In this document: positions 7,513 through 15,511 of the stretch, piece by piece
Numbering within the stretch: the first letter of the stretch is position 1
How the letters are laid out: every line of letters starts with the position of its first letter
Assembly (NCBI GenBank): GCA_016721765.1
Contig: JADKHO010000002.1
Span: forward strand, 434,001 to 498,000
Reading direction: 5' to 3'
Origin: Bacteroidota bacterium
Lineage (GTDB): Bacteria; Bacteroidota; Bacteroidia; UBA4408
Length of the DNA: 64,000 bases
Notes under the pieces: generated by a model
The model's input: only the letters and a program-made list of their open reading frames with translations
What the model was told of the DNA's origin: nothing
Database searches by the model: none
Made by a program: the position numbers and the translations under genes

Positions 7513-9036
7513 ATGAAAACAAAAAAATCTATACTCAACTTTATACTTCTCTCCCTTGGCGTATTGGTGCTTATTAACGTGCTTTCAGACCGGTATTTTT
7601 TCCGACTCGACTTTACAGCTGACAAGCGCTATACGCTCAATAAAGCCACTACCGATATATTAAGCAGCTTAACTCAACCGGTTACAGTTAAAGCTTATTT
7701 CTCCGAAAATTTACCGCCTGATGTGGCCAAAACCCGTCGTGATTTTAAAGAGTTATTGGTGGAATATGCCAATCGTTCTAATGGCAAAATTGTGTATCAA
7801 TTCATCAATCCGAATGAAAAGGAAGAAATAGAGCAACAAGCAGCTCAAGCAGGTATACAACCCGTCATGATTAATGTACGCGAAAAAGATCAGGTAAAGC
7901 AACAAAAAGCCTATTTAGGTGCGGAATTGCAAATGGGCGATCGTACTGAAGTTATCCCCTTTATGCAACCCGGAGCAGCCATGGAGTTTGCGCTTTCCTC
8001 GAGCATAAAAAAATTGTCGGTGCAAAACAAACCGGTTATAGGCCTGCTCCAAGGCCATGGCGAACCCAATTTGCAAGCGCTCCAGCAAGCTTACAGCGCG
8101 TTGGCGGTATTGTATGAAGTACAAACAGTTACTTTAAACGACAGCACTCCCCTCTCCGACCAAATTAAAACCCTTGCCATTATTGACCCCAAAGACACCT
8201 TCCCGCAAAGCGATTTACAGCACATTGAGCAGTTTATGGCCAAAGGAAAAAATGTATTCATTGCTTACAGCCACGAAAATGCCGACTTAAGCAAAGCCAC
8301 TGGTACGGCGCGACACACCGGCTTGGAAGATTGGTTGGCTCTAAAGAAAATTAACATCGAAGATCAAATAATCGTGGATGCCTTGTGCGGCAATGTGAAC
8401 GTAATGCAGCAGCAAGGCGGATTTTCGTTTAACACGCAAATGCAATTTCCGTATTTTCCACTTATCAATAAATTCGAAGACCATCCGGTTACAAAAGGCT
8501 TGGAGCAAGTAGTTTTACGTTTTCCAAGTCCAATTAAATATACCGGCGATTCCTCCCTTAAGTTTATCCCTATCCTTAAATCCAGCGATAAATCAGGTAC
8601 TCAGCAGTCAAATTCATTTTTTAATGTGCAAAAACAATGGACCAATGCCGATTTCCCCTTACATCACTTAACCATTGGAGCTGCAGTGAGCGGAAATATT
8701 GCGGGCGGTGCCGCTTCAAAAATGGTGGTGATTGCCAACGGCGATTTTGCGGTGAATGGCGAAGGTCAGCAGGCGGCGCAACAATTGCCACCCGATAATG
8801 TGAATTTATTAGTAAACGCAATCGATTGGCTTTCGGACGATACCGGATTAATTGAACTCCGCACCAAAGGTGTTACTTCGCGCCCACTCGATCAAACCGA
8901 AGAGGGTACGAAAACATTTTACAAATACTTCAATTTTTTGCTGCCCATTTTACTCATCATTGCCTATGGTTTTATCCGCATGCAACTAAAGCGAAGTCAG
9001 CGTGTGCGCCGCATGGAAGAAGATTTTTTCAATTAA
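7513..9036 (+). CDS. gldG: Gliding motility-associated ABC transporter substrate-binding protein GldG
   Basis: A 507-residue protein with an N-terminal membrane anchor (about residues 7-25), a long extracytoplasmic domain of the ABC-type auxiliary family (RYTLNKATTDILSSLTQPVTVKAYFSENLP at the start) and a C-terminal membrane helix (about 473-492) with a basic tail. This is the GldG layout, with length close to its relatives. It starts 5 nt after gldF and is followed 21 nt later by a DUF4340 gene, forming a three-gene operon. GldG is required together with GldF for gliding in Flavobacterium johnsoniae; the biochemical role is unresolved. Confidence 0.92.
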   Translation: MKTKKSILNFILLSLGVLVLINVLSDRYFFRLDFTADKRYTLNKATTDILSSLTQPVTVKAYFSENLPPDVAKTRRDFKELLVEYANRSNGKIVYQFINPNEKEEIEQQAAQAGIQPVMINVREKDQVKQQKAYLGAELQMGDRTEVIPFMQPGAAMEFALSSSIKKLSVQNKPVIGLLQGHGEPNLQALQQAYSALAVLYEVQTVTLNDSTPLSDQIKTLAIIDPKDTFPQSDLQHIEQFMAKGKNVFIAYSHENADLSKATGTARHTGLEDWLALKKINIEDQIIVDALCGNVNVMQQQGGFSFNTQMQFPYFPLINKFEDHPVTKGLEQVVLRFPSPIKYTGDSSLKFIPILKSSDKSGTQQSNSFFNVQKQWTNADFPLHHLTIGAAVSGNIAGGAASKMVVIANGDFAVNGEGQQAAQQLPPDNVNLLVNAIDWLSDDTGLIELRTKGVTSRPLDQTEEGTKTFYKYFNFLLPILLIIAYGFIRMQLKRSQRVRRMEEDFFN

Positions 9037-9057
9037 GAAATTCAATTTACAAAAACG

Positions 9058-9990
9058 ATGTCAAAAATATTCAACACAAAAATACTCCTCCTAGTAATTG
9101 CTGTTTTACTTGCCATTCTGGCGCTCAGCAAATTTCAATCAGATAAAACCGACAATACCTTTAACGAAGCGTTTGCCAATATCGACAGTACTTCCGTAAA
9201 CCAAATTTTAATTTATCCTAAACAAGAAAAAGGCAAAGAAATTAAAATCAATCGCAACGGAAAAAATTGGGAGCTGCAATTCGATAAGCTTAAAACAAGT
9301 GCCGACAACGACGCTGTGCGCAATTTATTAGCCGCATTTGTAAACGTAAAAGCCTTGAGTTTAGGGGCGCAAGACAAATCCGGCTGGAAAAACTTGCAAA
9401 TTGACGATACCGCAGGAACGCGCATAAAATTTGTAACCAACAATCAAACCTATGATTTTATGCTCGGAAAGTTTAGCTATAATGCCTCCTCACGCAATGG
9501 GATGTCGTATATTCGAAATACAGCAGAAGAACCGGTGTATGCGGTGGAGGGCTACATGTCGCTATTAATGAACGAAGGACTTAACACTTGGCGTAAGAAA
9601 ACGGTCATTAGTGGAAATAAAAGTAATTGGACCAGCCTAACATTTACCTATCCCAGCGACAGCAGTTTTGTGCTCAATAAGCAAAACAACCAATGGCTGC
9701 TGAATGGAGTGCCGGCCGATTCCACCAAAGTGAATCAATATTTAACCACGCTCGAAACCCTAAAATGTGCAGCCTTTGTCGAAGGCTATACACCCAATGC
9801 ATCACCGCTTTACAGCTTAACTATTCAAGGAAACAATCAGGCGCAAGCCATAAATGTGTTGGCCTACCCAGCCGATTCGGTGCAAAAGTTAATAGTGCAT
9901 TCCAATCAAAATAACGATGCCTATTTCAGCGAAGGCAGAGGAAGCATTGCACGACAAATTTTTGTCGGAAAAGCCGGTTTAATAAACTAA
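9058..9990 (+). CDS. DUF4340 domain-containing membrane-anchored protein
   Basis: A 310-residue protein with one N-terminal membrane segment (about residues 8-24) and a soluble extracytoplasmic part. The part shows the DUF4340 pattern: an INRNGKNWELQ repeat-like motif near residue 62, and NKQNNQWLLNGVPADSTKVNQYLTTL further on. DUF4340 genes commonly follow gldG-type ABC genes, and here it lies 21 nt after gldG on the same strand, so a shared role with the GldAFG transporter is a fair inference. No enzymatic residues are recognised. Confidence 0.8.
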   Translation: MSKIFNTKILLLVIAVLLAILALSKFQSDKTDNTFNEAFANIDSTSVNQILIYPKQEKGKEIKINRNGKNWELQFDKLKTSADNDAVRNLLAAFVNVKALSLGAQDKSGWKNLQIDDTAGTRIKFVTNNQTYDFMLGKFSYNASSRNGMSYIRNTAEEPVYAVEGYMSLLMNEGLNTWRKKTVISGNKSNWTSLTFTYPSDSSFVLNKQNNQWLLNGVPADSTKVNQYLTTLETLKCAAFVEGYTPNASPLYSLTIQGNNQAQAINVLAYPADSVQKLIVHSNQNNDAYFSEGRGSIARQIFVGKAGLIN

Positions 9991-10118
9991 TTTGCGATTT
10001 CATTTGGGCGACTACCGCCTCCAAAAAAGGCGGTACCGGGCTGTCACTACTCGCTTTTTGCTGGGCGGAAAAGCCGGCGCAAAAGAGCTCAAACAGGCCG
10101 TTCCATCCCTGTCGCAAA
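9991..10118. repeat. Structured dispersed element, copy A
   Basis: The core element spans 10006-10118, with flanking TTTGCGA (9991-9997) opposed by TCGCAAA (10112-10118). An outer stem pairs GCGAC (10008-10012) with GTCGC (10111-10115). Hairpin 1 pairs TACCGCC (10013-10019) with GGCGGTA (10029-10035). A conserved stretch CGGGCTGTCACTACTCGCTT starts at 10037. A second, longer hairpin (about 10053-10088) ends in AGAGCTCAAACA (10084-10095). A second copy at 37494-37585 shares the conserved stretches and keeps the stems with different bases. It lies 3' of the gldFG operon. Nothing is seen between it and 10266. Confidence 0.75.
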
Positions 10119-10338
10119 TGCAAATTACATGTATAATATTGTTCTAAAAAATTAAAGAGATGATTTAAAAATCAATTCTTGATTTATAGTCATTCCCACT
10201 CATCGACTAAAATCAAAGGCTCGTAAAATTCCATTTGAATTAGTTCAAGATTAATAGAATATTTGAGTGTTAGTTAACGACTTTCTAACCGCCAACACCG
10301 AAAAGCGCATAAGTAGGTATCTTCAAAAAATAATCACT

Positions 10339-12417
10339 ATGCATATTCATTACCAAAAACTTAAATCAAACAAATTCGCGCAAGCCTTTTTAGCATTTTT
10401 AATTTGCTTCAGTACAATGGCCAACGCACAATCCAATACCTTTTGGCCACCTGCTTTGGGGGTGCAAAATAGTCCGGCTAACAATAATCAGGTTACTACC
10501 AGTATTCTTGGCGGGCAGGGCGAAAATGTTTTTATTGGACACGAAACAGCACTCAATAACACAGCGGGTTCAAACACCCATGTGGGTTACAGAGCAGGTC
10601 ACAGCAGCATGACATTTAACAACACACTCATTGGAAGCCGCTCCGGTTGGAACATTACCAGTGGAGGAAATAATACTTTTGTGGGAACCTGGTCGGGTTA
10701 TTCCATGATTGGCGGATTCAACAATACCTTTATGGGATTTCAATGCGGCTTTATGAACACGAATGGCACAGGGAATGTATTTTTAGGAAAACTAGCCGGA
10801 TATGCCAATTTAGGCTCATATAATATTGCTATTGGTTGGCATACCGGATACGGGGATAATGCAACCGGTACCGAAAATATTTTTATTGGAAAAAATACCG
10901 GTCGCTTTTTCACCACCGGATTTAGCAACGTTGCCATGGGTACATATAGCGCGCACTTGCTCAGCTCCGGCACAAACAATACCTTTATTGGCGGGCGTTC
11001 AGGTTATGCTGTAACAACAGGTGGCTATAATTCATTTTTTGGCTACAATAGCGGCGATTCGGTAACTACCGGATCCGACAATACCTTTATGGGCGACAGT
11101 GCCGGTTTTGGCGTTTATACCGGCAGTGGGAATACTTTTATTGGAAAGTTAACTAAAAGCAATGGTCCCGGTTCATTCGATTGCACATTACTCGGAAAGG
11201 ATGCTTCCATTGCAGGCTCAAATCACAACAATGCTGCTGCTTTGGGTGCCGGTGCAACTGCCAATTGCAACAACTGCATGGTACTGGGAAATGGTTCTGC
11301 TGCTCAAGATTATTCCGTAACAATGGGAACAACACATGGCCCCCTTGCTAATTTACATGTAGGTGATTACACAACCTCGCCAAACGACCATTCCACACGT
11401 GTAAAATTCGAAGACTTGCAGCTCATCCCTGCTACACGTACCCTCGTTTCCGACGATGCAGGAAATATCACTTACCTAAATGGGCTGCCGCAAAATCTAG
11501 GTTTAAGCGCAACTTGCACCACACCTAATTTTATTCCTTTTTGGACAAACGACAATAAACTTGGATGCAGCATTATTCAACAAAGCACCAATTTAGCCAA
11601 TTGCAGCTCCGGTAAACATTCGGGCGTTGGTATTGCCGGGCCACCACTTGCCATTTCATCTAACGGTTGTAATTGCTATCGTTTAGCATTAACGGTTTAT
11701 GGAAGCGGATTGGCTTCCGGCGGAATTTTTATTGCCTCTGATAAAAAATTCAAAAAAAATATTGAGCCATTAAAAGGTTCATTAGAGCATGTTTTAAAAC
11801 TCAATGGTTTGCAGTACGAATATAATACCGAAGCCTATCCAGAAATGCAATTCCCGGATGCAAAATCTTATGGCTTTATTGCTCAGGATATTCAAAAATA
11901 TTTTCCCGAATTGGTCATTAAAACCGACAACGACTTTTTGGCTGTTAACTACGAAGGTTTAGTTCCGGTGTTGGTGGAGGCTATGAAAGAACAGCAAAAA
12001 CAAATTGAAGAAAAATCAACTGAAGTAAGCACACTGAAGTCCGAATTAGCTGAATTAAGCCGCAAACAAAGCGAGTTTGAGCAAGCTTTAAGTCAGTGTT
12101 GTACCAGCTTCGAAAGTAAATCCAGCACAAACACCACAGGCTCCAACTCGGCAGAAATTGCGACACTTCAACAAAATGTACCCAACCCCTTTACCGAAAA
12201 ATCTACCATCTCATTTTACATCCCAAAATCCGCATCAAAAGCAGCGATTAAAATTTATATGCTGGATGGAACTGCTGTAAAAAGCATCGATATCTTAACA
12301 AGAGGAATGGGACAAGTGGAAGTAGCAGCAAATTCTCTCACATCAGGAACCTACGTATATCACTTGCTAATTGATGGTAAGCAAATAGATTCTAAATTGA
12401 TGACCTTAACGAAATAA
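10339..12417 (+). CDS. Secreted tail-fibre-like protein with S74 chaperone domain and T9SS sorting domain
   Basis: I place the start at the ATG at 10339, giving 692 residues with a clean signal peptide ending MANAQS; a GTG at 10267 would add an unlikely 24-residue leader. About 13 repeats of roughly 20-25 residues follow, with the pattern N-T-F-(I/V/M)-G-x-x-S-G-x-x-x-T-T-G, as in fibre and head-like repeats. An intramolecular chaperone/peptidase S74 domain begins at SDKKFKKNIEPL (Ser467, codon 11737-11739) and includes YGFIAQDIQKYFPELV. A coiled coil (EQQKQIEEKSTEVSTLKSEL) comes next, then a T9SS type A sorting domain starting PNPFTEKSTISFYIP (about 12181 on). It is probably a trimeric surface fibre. 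Confidence 0.85.
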   Translation: MHIHYQKLKSNKFAQAFLAFLICFSTMANAQSNTFWPPALGVQNSPANNNQVTTSILGGQGENVFIGHETALNNTAGSNTHVGYRAGHSSMTFNNTLIGSRSGWNITSGGNNTFVGTWSGYSMIGGFNNTFMGFQCGFMNTNGTGNVFLGKLAGYANLGSYNIAIGWHTGYGDNATGTENIFIGKNTGRFFTTGFSNVAMGTYSAHLLSSGTNNTFIGGRSGYAVTTGGYNSFFGYNSGDSVTTGSDNTFMGDSAGFGVYTGSGNTFIGKLTKSNGPGSFDCTLLGKDASIAGSNHNNAAALGAGATANCNNCMVLGNGSAAQDYSVTMGTTHGPLANLHVGDYTTSPNDHSTRVKFEDLQLIPATRTLVSDDAGNITYLNGLPQNLGLSATCTTPNFIPFWTNDNKLGCSIIQQSTNLANCSSGKHSGVGIAGPPLAISSNGCNCYRLALTVYGSGLASGGIFIASDKKFKKNIEPLKGSLEHVLKLNGLQYEYNTEAYPEMQFPDAKSYGFIAQDIQKYFPELVIKTDNDFLAVNYEGLVPVLVEAMKEQQKQIEEKSTEVSTLKSELAELSRKQSEFEQALSQCCTSFESKSSTNTTGSNSAEIATLQQNVPNPFTEKSTISFYIPKSASKAAIKIYMLDGTAVKSIDILTRGMGQVEVAANSLTSGTYVYHLLIDGKQIDSKLMTLTK

Positions 12418-12430
12418 TAAAATTTCACCC

Positions 12431-12563
12431 GTCATTGCGAGGCACGAAGCAATCTTTTGAATAGAAAAGTGCACACCATAGCAAAAGATTGCTTTGAAAG
12501 CTCCTCAACCGCGCAATGACGTTAATAGGGACTGTCATTGCGAGGAACTAAGCAATCTTTTCA
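12431..12563. repeat. GTCATTGCGAGG dispersed repeat: two direct copies and one inverted arm
   Basis: GTCATTGCGAGGCACGAAGC begins at 12431 and is followed by AATCTTTTG. An inverted partner (GCAAAAGATTGCTTTG ... GCGCAATGAC, 12481-12520) can fold back on it. A second direct copy with AACTAAGCAATC starts at 12534. Very similar intergenic repeats occur in many unrelated bacterial genomes. It sits between the fibre gene and clpC, which converge. Confidence 0.85.
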
Positions 12564-12644
12564 TATAGAGCTGCTTTTGAAACTGCGAACCGCAATAAGA
12601 TTCATTTGAAGTCTTTATTACATTTCTTTCTAAAAGGCTCAAAA

Positions 12645-12682
12645 GAAAAAGCCCCCAGCGAATTTTAATCGCTGAGGGCTTT
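12645..12682 (-). terminator. Rho-independent terminator of clpC
   Basis: On the minus strand AAAGCCCTCAGCG, loop ATTAAAATT, then CGCTGGGGGCTTTTTC: a GC-rich stem followed by a T-run, 16 nt after the clpC stop. It could also serve the plus strand weakly. Confidence 0.85.
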
Positions 12683-12697
12683 ATAATTTTATACAGA

Positions 12698-15250
12698 CTA
12701 TTCCTCTTTGGCTTTCTTTTTCTTACCCTTAGTTACTTTAAGAGTGATTTCCTTTTTCTCGGCATCAAAGCCCACATCAATCACATCGCCTTCACTCAGT
12801 TTTGATTTTATGATTTCTTCAGCTAAAGGATCTTCCAAGTATTTTTGAATTGCCCTTTTTAATGGACGTGCTCCAAAACTGCTATCGTAGCCCTTTTCAG
12901 CAATAAAATCTTTGGCCTCTTCTGTCATCTTAATCTTAAAGCCTAAAGTGTCGATTCTACCATATAAATTCGCCAATTCAATATCAATAATTTGGTGTAT
13001 GTCTTCGCGGCTAAGTGAATTAAATATTACCACATCATCAATCCGATTCAAGAATTCCGGTGCAAATGCTTTTTTTAATGCATTTTCAATCACACTTTTA
13101 GCATTGGCATCGCTTGCGCCTGATTTTGCCGCTGTGGTAAATCCAACACCCTGTCCAAAATCTTTCAATTGGCGTGAACCAATGTTGGAAGTCATGATGA
13201 TGATGGTATTTTTAAAATCAATTTTTCTTCCCAAACTATCCGTCAATTGTCCATCATCCAAAGCTTGAAGCAATAAATTAAATACATCCGGATGCGCCTT
13301 TTCAATTTCGTCTAACAACACAACTGAATACGGCTTTCTGCGAATTTTTTCAGTTAACTGTCCGCCTTCTTCATAACCCACATATCCCGGAGGTGCCCCA
13401 ATTAAACGTGAAACCGCAAATTTTTCCATGTATTCGCTCATGTCAATGCGCACCAAGGCATCATCACTATCAAACAAATACTTACTTAAAATCTTTGCTA
13501 ATTGCGTTTTTCCTACACCGGTAGGACCTAAGAAAATAAAAGAACCAATAGGTTTGTTCGGATCTTTTAAACCGGCACGGTTACGCTGAATGGCCTTTAC
13601 AATTTTGCGAATGGCATCGTCTTGTCCAATTACTTTACCGTGAATGGAATCGTACATGGTTAACAAACGAGAGCTTTCATTTTGAGCGATACGTTGCACC
13701 GGCACACCTGTCATCATGGCTACCACTTCCGCAACATTATCTTCGCTCACCATTTCTCGGTTGTTCTTGGTTTCTTCCTCCCACACTTTTTTTGCTGCTT
13801 CTAATTGTTCGAGCAATTGGCGCTCTGTATCACGCAATTTTGCAGCTTCTTCGTATTTCTGGCTGCGAACAACTTTATTTTTTTGAGATTTAACTTCCTC
13901 TAATTTCTTCTCAATATCAATCACATTTTGTGGTACATTAATGTTGGTAATGTGCACCCTCGCTCCTACTTCATCCATGGCATCAATAGCCTTATCGGGA
14001 AGGTGGCGATCGCTGAGGTAGCGTTGTGTAAGCGTTACACAAGCTTTTAATGCCTCATCCGTATAAGTTACGTTGTGATGGTCTTCGTATTTTTCTTTGA
14101 TGTTTTTTAAAATTTCTAAGGATTCTTCTTCATTGGCTGGTTCCACAAGCACCTTCTGAAAACGTCTTTCTAATGCTCCATCTTTTTCGATGTATTGACG
14201 GTATTCATCTAAAGTAGTGGCTCCAATGCATTGAATTTCACCTCTGGCTAAAGCCGGCTTAAACATGTTGCTGGCATCTAAAGATCCCGAAGCACCGCCT
14301 GCACCGATAATGGTATGTATTTCATCAATAAACAAAATCACATCCGGCGATTTTTCCAATTCGTTCATTACCGCCTTCATGCGCTCTTCAAACTGTCCGC
14401 GGTATTTTGTTCCCGCAACTAAAGAGGCTAAATCCAAGGTAACGACGCGCTTTCCAAATAAGGTGCGCGATACTTTTTTCTGAACAATGCGCAAAGCCAA
14501 ACCTTCGGCAATAGCTGATTTTCCAACTCCCGGCTCACCAATTAAAATGGGATTGTTCTTTTTTCGGCGGCTAAGAATTTGAGAAACGCGTTCAATTTCT
14601 TTCTCGCGGCCTACAATTGGGTCTAATTTATCTTCTTCAGCTGCTTTAGTTAAATCACGTCCAAAATTATCAAGTACCGGAGTTTTTGATTTGGGATCAA
14701 CCGGTTTTTTAGCACCTTGTGTAAAGCTGCTTGCATCATCTGCATCATCGTCTTCGCTGGCACTTCCCGGCAAATCAGCTCGGGGAGCATCACCCATTGA
14801 GGAAGCATCAGGGTTGGTAAGCAATAATTCCAATTCTGCTTTCACCGCTTCATAATCCACATTAAACTTTGCTAATATGGAAGCAGCCAAATTGTCTTCC
14901 ACTTTTAAGATGGAGAGCAACAAATGCTCGGTTCCAATCATGGCACTCTTAAACACTTTTGCTTCCAGATAAGTAATTTTCAAAGCCTTTTCCGCTTGCT
15001 TAATAAGTGGAATGTTTTGTAAATTGTTGGTGGGCTTGGCAGGAGTTTTTATGGATTGCTCAATAAATCTGCGCAATTCAGTCAGGTTTACACCCAAAGC
15101 TTGCATAATTTTTATCGCCATTCCTTCGCCGTCTCTGATAATTCCCAGCAATAAATGTTCTGTGCCAATATAGTCGTGACCTAATCGCAACGCCTCTTCC
15201 CTGCTGTAGGTGATAACGTCTTTAACCCGGGGTGAAAATTTCGCTTCCAT
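12698..15250 (-). CDS. clpC: ATP-dependent Clp protease ATP-binding subunit ClpC
   Basis: An 850-residue HSP100/AAA+ unfoldase. Two Clp_N repeats lie at about 4-145 (each with GTEHLLLxIL), then an acidic linker (150-180). AAA domain 1 has Walker A GEPGVGKS at 238-245 and Walker B VILFIDE. The middle region (about 446-490) contains a UVR-like coil. AAA domain 2 has Walker A GPTGVGKT at 575-582, followed by the ClpB-type C-terminal D2-small domain. This is the ClpC architecture; it would feed substrates to ClpP in the cytosol. It diverges from gyrA, with 261 bp between the starts, a common Bacteroidota pairing. No ClpP gene lies in the window. Confidence 0.93.
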   Translation of the reverse strand: MEAKFSPRVKDVITYSREEALRLGHDYIGTEHLLLGIIRDGEGMAIKIMQALGVNLTELRRFIEQSIKTPAKPTNNLQNIPLIKQAEKALKITYLEAKVFKSAMIGTEHLLLSILKVEDNLAASILAKFNVDYEAVKAELELLLTNPDASSMGDAPRADLPGSASEDDDADDASSFTQGAKKPVDPKSKTPVLDNFGRDLTKAAEEDKLDPIVGREKEIERVSQILSRRKKNNPILIGEPGVGKSAIAEGLALRIVQKKVSRTLFGKRVVTLDLASLVAGTKYRGQFEERMKAVMNELEKSPDVILFIDEIHTIIGAGGASGSLDASNMFKPALARGEIQCIGATTLDEYRQYIEKDGALERRFQKVLVEPANEEESLEILKNIKEKYEDHHNVTYTDEALKACVTLTQRYLSDRHLPDKAIDAMDEVGARVHITNINVPQNVIDIEKKLEEVKSQKNKVVRSQKYEEAAKLRDTERQLLEQLEAAKKVWEEETKNNREMVSEDNVAEVVAMMTGVPVQRIAQNESSRLLTMYDSIHGKVIGQDDAIRKIVKAIQRNRAGLKDPNKPIGSFIFLGPTGVGKTQLAKILSKYLFDSDDALVRIDMSEYMEKFAVSRLIGAPPGYVGYEEGGQLTEKIRRKPYSVVLLDEIEKAHPDVFNLLLQALDDGQLTDSLGRKIDFKNTIIIMTSNIGSRQLKDFGQGVGFTTAAKSGASDANAKSVIENALKKAFAPEFLNRIDDVVIFNSLSREDIHQIIDIELANLYGRIDTLGFKIKMTEEAKDFIAEKGYDSSFGARPLKRAIQKYLEDPLAEEIIKSKLSEGDVIDVGFDAEKKEITLKVTKGKKKKAKEE

Positions 15251-15511
15251 AAATTTCTTTTTTAAACTGTTACACTATATACGCTTGAAGTACCCACTGT
15301 GTTCAGCAAATCAAAACTATTTTTTGAACAATTCAAAATTATACAAACAAAAGTGAGCTTTTTTTTCAACAAATTCAATTTTTAAACAAAGAAATTGTTA
15401 ATAAATTGCCTTGATTTTTTTGGCTTTCCGTGCTCCTATTTTGTGTATCTTCGGGCTTCAAATTTTTAAGGAAATTAACAAACTTAATGCAAAACTAATT
15501 TAACGGATAAA

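Noticed and set aside
10267..10338. GTG start for the tail-fibre gene
   Set aside because: It gives a 24-residue leader before a clean signal peptide that begins at the ATG at 10339.
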